Part shown: positions 59,781 through 64,000 of the stretch, piece by piece | How positions within the stretch are numbered: position 1 is the first letter of the stretch | Layout: every line of letters begins with the position of its first letter | Origin: Sphingobacterium alkalisoli | Lineage (GTDB): Bacteria; Bacteroidota; Bacteroidia; Sphingobacteriales; Sphingobacteriaceae | Direction: 5' to 3' | DNA: 64,000 nt | NCBI RefSeq assembly: GCF_005049105.1 | Contig: NZ_SUKA01000004.1 | Location: forward strand, 434,001 to 498,000 | Notes under the pieces: model-generated | What the model was told of the DNA's origin: nothing | Database searches by the model: none | What the model saw: the letters and a program-made list of their open reading frames with translations, nothing else | Program-made: the position numbers and the translations under genes

Positions 59781-62231
59781 TTATCCTGTTCGTTGCTGTT
59801 CGCTCTGTGCACCTCCGCCTTGATAGTTACGATCGTTCTTAGTGCCTTTGGTAAACCTATAACGAAAGGACAAGTTGACGAACCTGGTATCACGCACGGT
59901 AGAAAACGTTGCATAAGCACCTGCTAGATAGCCGATATCACCGGCATTTATATCACTGTGCAGGAGGTCACTTATGGCCAAGTTGAAGGAGCAGATGCTG
60001 TTCATTTTAAAATTTATGGCAGTATTTGCTCTAACCCGCTCCTTCATGGTAAATTGAGCGAACTTCTGGCTCCCCTGATACTCTCCGTCCACCTGAAAAC
60101 TCCAACTTTCGGAAAGTTTATAAGTGACCGTTGGTCGGACAAGGAGAAACGTTCCCCTTGTGTCCATATTCTGTCCAAAGATCTCACTTTTGGTATTTAT
60201 TGAATGGATGGCAGCATGGCAATTCAGGGTCAGTCCCTTTAGCGGAACGTAGGAGAGGTTGAGCGTGGCGCTCATTGTCGTCAATAAGCCCAGATTGTCC
60301 TGCTGACTGTAATATACTCCGTCCTGGATCCTTATGGTCTCGCTCATCAGATCGCTTACCTTTCCATAGGCCAGAGTAAGATCCAGCAACGGCTGGAAAT
60401 TGTAGGCTAGCTCTGCCTGCTGTATGTATGAGGCCTTGAGATAAGGGGTTCCTATATAGTAAGTGTACTTGTCGAATGGTGTTACAAAAGGGTTCAGCCA
60501 TGCATAATGGGGCCGATCGACTCGTCTTCCATAATTCATGCTTACAGCGTGTTTACTTTCACCGGATGGTCTGTACTGCAGATAAAGGGTCGGAAAAAAA
60601 TCCATGTTCCGTCTGTTGAAAGAAGAATCGGGTTGAGATCCGTTTCCCAATTGGTGTCCCCCGGAAATCGTTCCTTCAAAACGGAGCCCTGTCTGGTAGT
60701 TCCAGTTGCTATACTTTCCGTCCATGCTCACATAGGCTGCATGAATCGATTCCCGAAACCGGAAATGGTTCGTCTTTTCAAGGTCGACGATCAACTTTTC
60801 ATCAACTATCCTATAGAAGTCCGCATCGTTATCGGTCATGGTCCTACTGCTCTTGAGACCCGTGGATACCCTCAGAGCGTTTCCAACGGGATGGATAAGA
60901 TCAGCCTTCACAGAATAGATACGGATATCGTTCGGTACCTTGCCGAACTGTGACTCTAGGGCTATGGGTTCGCCACTCGATAGATAGGTGGTATTATCGA
61001 AATGCTGTTCATTGTTCCCGTTGTAGACAAGGTAATCGAGGTCTACGGTAAGCTTCTGCTCGGAACCAGGCTTTTTATAGCGGTAATTGAGGTTTGTACC
61101 CAAGTTCGAAAAAGTGCGATCTTCCCTATTGTTTGCCCGCAGGATAGAATCCAGAATTTCAGACGATGTCATAAACCAGCTTTCGCCATAGGATTCAAGT
61201 ACTATGGGGGATGATCGTAGGTTCAGGTTGATGCCAAAGGTGTTGCTTTCGTCCAAAAAATAGTCAGTTCCAAGCCTTCCTCCGATCGATATCCCTTTTC
61301 TCCTTATCCAGGTATCTTGGGAAAATATCGGTGACATTACCGCCTGTCCATCACCGAATTTCCTGAGGATATCAAGATCTGTATAAGTATTTGTCGTTGA
61401 AAGAGAGGAACTTGCTGCCATAGCCCATCTTTCTCTATTGATGGCTATATCGGCGCTATTGATCGTCCGACTATATTTGCCCTGCTGATAGGCTAGGCTC
61501 GCACCTCCGTTTACTCCCCTGGAACGATAACGTTTTGTATGGAGCACGATGATGCCTCCGTTTCCTGCAGCGTCATAATTTGATGGTGGGTTGGTCATCA
61601 ATTCGATCCGGTCAATTTGTGCTAGGGGGATGCTGCGGAGATATTCCTTTAGCTCCTCCCCCGTCAGGTAGGTTGGTCGATCGTCAACATATACCGATAC
61701 CCCTGTCTTTCCCGAAAGACGGATGTTACCGCTCCGGTCGAGCTGTACTCCCGGAGACTTTTCGAGTGCTTCAAATGCGGTTCCACCGATACCAGTAAGC
61801 ATAACATCTGGGGTGACTACTGTTCTGTCGGACCGTTTCTCGATATAGGGACGTTCTGCGGTCACGGAAACCTCATCTAAATTGCTCGATTTCGGAACCA
61901 TTAGTACATGCAGTTCGACAGTTGAGTTGGCTCCTATCCCAATTGAGTCTTTGGACCAGGTTTCAAAACCGATCAGGGACACCCGAATCCGATAGAACCG
62001 ATCAATGGCCAGGTCCTTAAATATAAACAGCCCAGAAGAATCTGAACTGACCGATACGACGTGGCTCTTATCATCCTGCCAGTGTATATTTATAGTAGCC
62101 GCTTGCAGTGGTTTGCCCTGAATATCAGTTATCCTCCCACAGACCTGCTGTCCTAGGCACATTACGCACCGGAGGAACAGTAAAAAAAATAATATATATG
62201 CTCTTTTCACGAAATATTGATTTGTTAACAT
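59781..62231 (-). CDS. outer membrane beta-barrel receptor (TonB-receptor-like, OMP_b-brl_3 type)
   Basis: About 816 residues from the ATG at 62231, which places a signal peptide (YILFFLLFLRCVMCLGQ) near the N-terminus; an ATG at 62258 adds nine residues. A carboxypeptidase-regulatory-like domain (about 30-110) is followed by a plug with TPDVMLTGIGGTAFEALEKSPG, DRSGNIRLSGKTGVSVYVDD and RIELMTNPPSNYDAAGNGG, then a long barrel (LSFRYRF). Lack of a clear TonB box and the plug pattern fit the outer-membrane-beta-barrel-3 family with unknown cargo. The DNA here is GC-richer than the preceding 15 kb. Confidence 0.88.
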   Translation of the reverse strand: MLTNQYFVKRAYILFFLLFLRCVMCLGQQVCGRITDIQGKPLQAATINIHWQDDKSHVVSVSSDSSGLFIFKDLAIDRFYRIRVSLIGFETWSKDSIGIGANSTVELHVLMVPKSSNLDEVSVTAERPYIEKRSDRTVVTPDVMLTGIGGTAFEALEKSPGVQLDRSGNIRLSGKTGVSVYVDDRPTYLTGEELKEYLRSIPLAQIDRIELMTNPPSNYDAAGNGGIIVLHTKRYRSRGVNGGASLAYQQGKYSRTINSADIAINRERWAMAASSSLSTTNTYTDLDILRKFGDGQAVMSPIFSQDTWIRRKGISIGGRLGTDYFLDESNTFGINLNLRSSPIVLESYGESWFMTSSEILDSILRANNREDRTFSNLGTNLNYRYKKPGSEQKLTVDLDYLVYNGNNEQHFDNTTYLSSGEPIALESQFGKVPNDIRIYSVKADLIHPVGNALRVSTGLKSSRTMTDNDADFYRIVDEKLIVDLEKTNHFRFRESIHAAYVSMDGKYSNWNYQTGLRFEGTISGGHQLGNGSQPDSSFNRRNMDFFPTLYLQYRPSGESKHAVSMNYGRRVDRPHYAWLNPFVTPFDKYTYYIGTPYLKASYIQQAELAYNFQPLLDLTLAYGKVSDLMSETIRIQDGVYYSQQDNLGLLTTMSATLNLSYVPLKGLTLNCHAAIHSINTKSEIFGQNMDTRGTFLLVRPTVTYKLSESWSFQVDGEYQGSQKFAQFTMKERVRANTAINFKMNSICSFNLAISDLLHSDINAGDIGYLAGAYATFSTVRDTRFVNLSFRYRFTKGTKNDRNYQGGGAQSEQQRTG

Positions 62232-62417
62232 CAATCCTAAATGTAAGAAGATTATCACGTTTGTTGACAGGGTGTTCGACGAACGTCAGTTATTACCGAT
62301 AAATCCATCCTCGGAACAATGAATGATCCAATGGGCCGATCTCTTTTTCACCGATCAGCCTGGAGGGAAGTCCCATTGTGACCGCTGGGGTTATGACAAT
62401 GCTAATTTTTTTCAAGA

Positions 62418-63119
62418 TCACCGATTAAATTCCAGCTTAAAACAATTATCACACTGCGCATCGATCTGTGGCTCGAAGTCTAAGATCAGTTCTTTCACAA
62501 ACACATCCTCGCTGTTCCACCTCCTTAGTTTAAGGGATTCCTCGCCATACCGTGCGCTCATTTTATAACGTCCGATCGGGACATCCAAAACCTGGATTCC
62601 GTCGGTAGCATATCGTATTAACGTCTGTCCCGGGGAACCATCGATGAGATTACCTTCAGGGATGAGCGTGAACTGTATATCTTCTGTGTCCAGATAGACT
62701 CCCGGAAAGTGATCGACCGTTATTGTCCCGCCATAGTGCCCAGTTAAAGGCTGAGCCTTCTGCCCGGTAAGCTTCCATGTGAAATTACGGATAGCACCCT
62801 CTGAACCGAAACCCGTTGGATCATCCGGATGGAGGTAGCATTGATAGGTCTTTCCATTGAAAGGTATTCGATGGATTGCAAAAGCATACCAAGCCCCGGT
62901 TTTTGGCAGAGCCAAACTGTAGGTTCCGTTGGAACCGGTTTTAGTGGATATGTTGCTGTTAAAGAATACGCTGTTGTCCACGACTATCTGCACCTGTTGA
63001 ATCGGTATTCCTGACTGATCCTTGACGGTTCCGCTTACTTTTCCGATGTCTTCTGGAGTTGTGTCCTTTTTGCTGCACCCTAGCGCCAAAGCCCAAAATA
63101 AAAGATAAAAAATTCTCAT
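62418..63119 (-). CDS. lipoprotein with carboxypeptidase-regulatory-like domain
   Basis: 233 residues, lipobox ALGC (Cys15). An N-terminal Ig-like carboxypeptidase-regulatory domain (SGTVKDQSGIPIQQVQIVV, about 29-47, NGTYSLALP) is followed by a second beta-rich region, and the C-terminus has a CDNC pair (about 223-226). It lies upstream of the barrel receptor gene on the same strand, with 159-186 bp between, so the two may form a surface pair. Function unknown. Confidence 0.78.
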   Translation of the reverse strand: MRIFYLLFWALALGCSKKDTTPEDIGKVSGTVKDQSGIPIQQVQIVVDNSVFFNSNISTKTGSNGTYSLALPKTGAWYAFAIHRIPFNGKTYQCYLHPDDPTGFGSEGAIRNFTWKLTGQKAQPLTGHYGGTITVDHFPGVYLDTEDIQFTLIPEGNLIDGSPGQTLIRYATDGIQVLDVPIGRYKMSARYGEESLKLRRWNSEDVFVKELILDFEPQIDAQCDNCFKLEFNR

Positions 63120-63264
63120 GTAGCAAAAATAAGGTTACTGATAACTGCTCTTTAGGGTAGTATTTCCCAAAGAGGCATCTCAGTACTATTACCTACCGGT
63201 CAGACAGCAGGAAAAGGATCGGCTTCAGGAGGTACGTAATTTGTAGGTTGGGTAGTAATACGTA

Positions 63265-63294
63265 TTTCGAGGACATCGAATCGGGATACCTTTG
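63265..63294 (+). promoter_or_regulatory. promoter of the small barrel gene
   Basis: TACCTTTG (63287-63294) fits the -7 consensus; TTTCG (63265-63269) is an imperfect -33 about 17 nt earlier. It leaves a leader of about 58 nt before the ATG at 63359. Confidence 0.4.
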
Positions 63295-63358
63295 CCAAGC
63301 TCAATACGGTACTCTGTAAATGGCAACGGGAAATTGTAAATGATAAATAATTTTATAT

Positions 63359-63874
63359 ATGAATACTTTAAAAACAATAGGGCCGGTAGCCCTCATACTG
63401 CTGATGGGCAGTAACAGTTCTTTTGCACAGTCTTTCAAGCGCGAGGACAAATTTTTAAATGCCGGTATCGGCATTGGTGGCGGTCTGGGCATTCCTTTTG
63501 GGGTAAGTTATGAACAGGCTGTTTCTGACCGTATCAGCGTGGGCGGGTATCTTGCCTACTCCAGAAAAAAAGAACGTTGGAATGAATACGGTGAATGGAA
63601 ATATAGCTATATCCTGGCAGCGGCAAGGGGATCCTACCACCTCAAGGTAAATTCAGATAGGTTCGATCCGTATGGAGGCGCCATGCTCGGTTACAACGTG
63701 GCGTCCGTTAAGTGGTCAGGGGAAGGATCTGAGCCTGTTTCGGCATCAGCAGGGGGATTGATGTGGGGCTTACATATCGGAACCAGATACTGGGCTTCGG
63801 AAAAGGTAGGCGCATTTGCAGAGATCGGCTATGGCGCCACGGTATTGAATGTGGGCGTTGCCTTTAGGCTCTAA
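63359..63874 (+). CDS. small outer membrane beta-barrel protein
   Basis: 171 residues with signal peptide 1-23 (SNSSFAQ). Alternating strands (LNAGIGIGGGLGIPFGVSYEQ, SVGGYLAYSRKKERW, YGGAMLGYNVASVKW, FAEIGYGATVLNVGVAFRL) and a terminal aromatic-basic RL ending fit an OmpW/OmpA-like eight-strand barrel. No catalytic site is visible. It is divergent from the lipoprotein gene. The last 126 bases of the window hold no convincing gene. Confidence 0.82.
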   Translation: MNTLKTIGPVALILLMGSNSSFAQSFKREDKFLNAGIGIGGGLGIPFGVSYEQAVSDRISVGGYLAYSRKKERWNEYGEWKYSYILAAARGSYHLKVNSDRFDPYGGAMLGYNVASVKWSGEGSEPVSASAGGLMWGLHIGTRYWASEKVGAFAEIGYGATVLNVGVAFRL

Positions 63875-64000
63875 ACATTCTGGTCGGGAACAAGACTTTT
63901 TAAAGCCGGTAGACCTGAACAAAATATTGAACTTATGAAGTCAAAAACATTTGACACGGGACTAACACAACTGCACTACAAACGAAAGAGATAGTTTGAA

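Noticed and set aside
60507..60953. 148-codon plus-strand frame inside the barrel receptor gene
   Set aside because: Antisense to a strong receptor gene and without recognisable motifs.
63935..63994. Short 19-codon frame at the window end
   Set aside because: No signal, no recognisable family and too short to support.

Overview
The window reads as chromosome of a Bacteroidota member, most likely family Sphingobacteriaceae. The support is: SusC/SusD and hybrid two-component systems, a fused LpxC/FabZ, PorX, a YtxJ bacillithiol-linked protein, promoters of the TTTG-N19/20-TAnnTTTG type with little Shine-Dalgarno signal, and an EF-P of the type I associate with Sphingobacteriales. No CRISPR array, transposase, prophage or rRNA gene was seen.

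Region 1 (1-25506): after the 3' end of a dusB-like gene comes a large polysaccharide utilisation locus (PUL) on the minus strand. In transcription order it is: surface GH16 lipoprotein, SusC, SusD, two surface-glycan-binding-type lipoproteins (DUF4959/DUF5000 and DUF4998 types), a zinc-metallopeptidase-like lipoprotein, a GH16-GH43 fusion enzyme, a long LacZ-type GH2, a second GH2, a GH105 lipoprotein and a DUF2264 (GH154-like) protein. A divergent hybrid two-component regulator (21385-25506) should sense the liberated oligosaccharide. The enzyme set fits type II arabinogalactan/arabinogalactan-protein: endo- and exo-beta-1,3-galactanase-like modules, beta-galactosidases and uronic-acid-removing enzymes. 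The metallopeptidase suggests that the protein part of a proteoglycan may be attacked too. The substrate is inferred, not shown.

Region 2 (25565-40747): housekeeping and metabolic genes: a flippase with acylphosphatase, an amidohydrolase, a TPP riboswitch driving a TonB-dependent receptor (probable thiamin uptake), dtd, a MazG-like pyrophosphohydrolase, an EEP-family hydrolase, gamma-glutamyltransferase, rmuC, an arginase-family protein lacking several metal ligands, an NAD-dependent epimerase, a phosphoserine phosphatase carrying remnants of SerA, and 5-formyl-THF cyclo-ligase.

Region 3 (40827-46648): efp with its own promoter and terminator, then the Bacteroidota lipid A cluster HD-protein/lpxD/lpxC-fabZ/lpxA/ABC ATPase on the minus strand.

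Region 4 (46892-59496): porX, tsaE, an ECF sigma/anti-sigma-like/outer-membrane-protein operon, an orphan ABC ATPase, an alpha/beta hydrolase, alanine dehydrogenase, a WbpM/CapD-type nucleotide-sugar dehydratase, a TPR protein, ribH, a 42-residue lipoprotein, a secreted unknown, ytxJ and tRNA-Glu(UUC).

Region 5 (59497-64000): beyond the tRNA the sequence is visibly GC-richer and carries an outer-membrane beta-barrel receptor, a lipoprotein and a small beta-barrel protein. This may be the edge of an island inserted at the tRNA.
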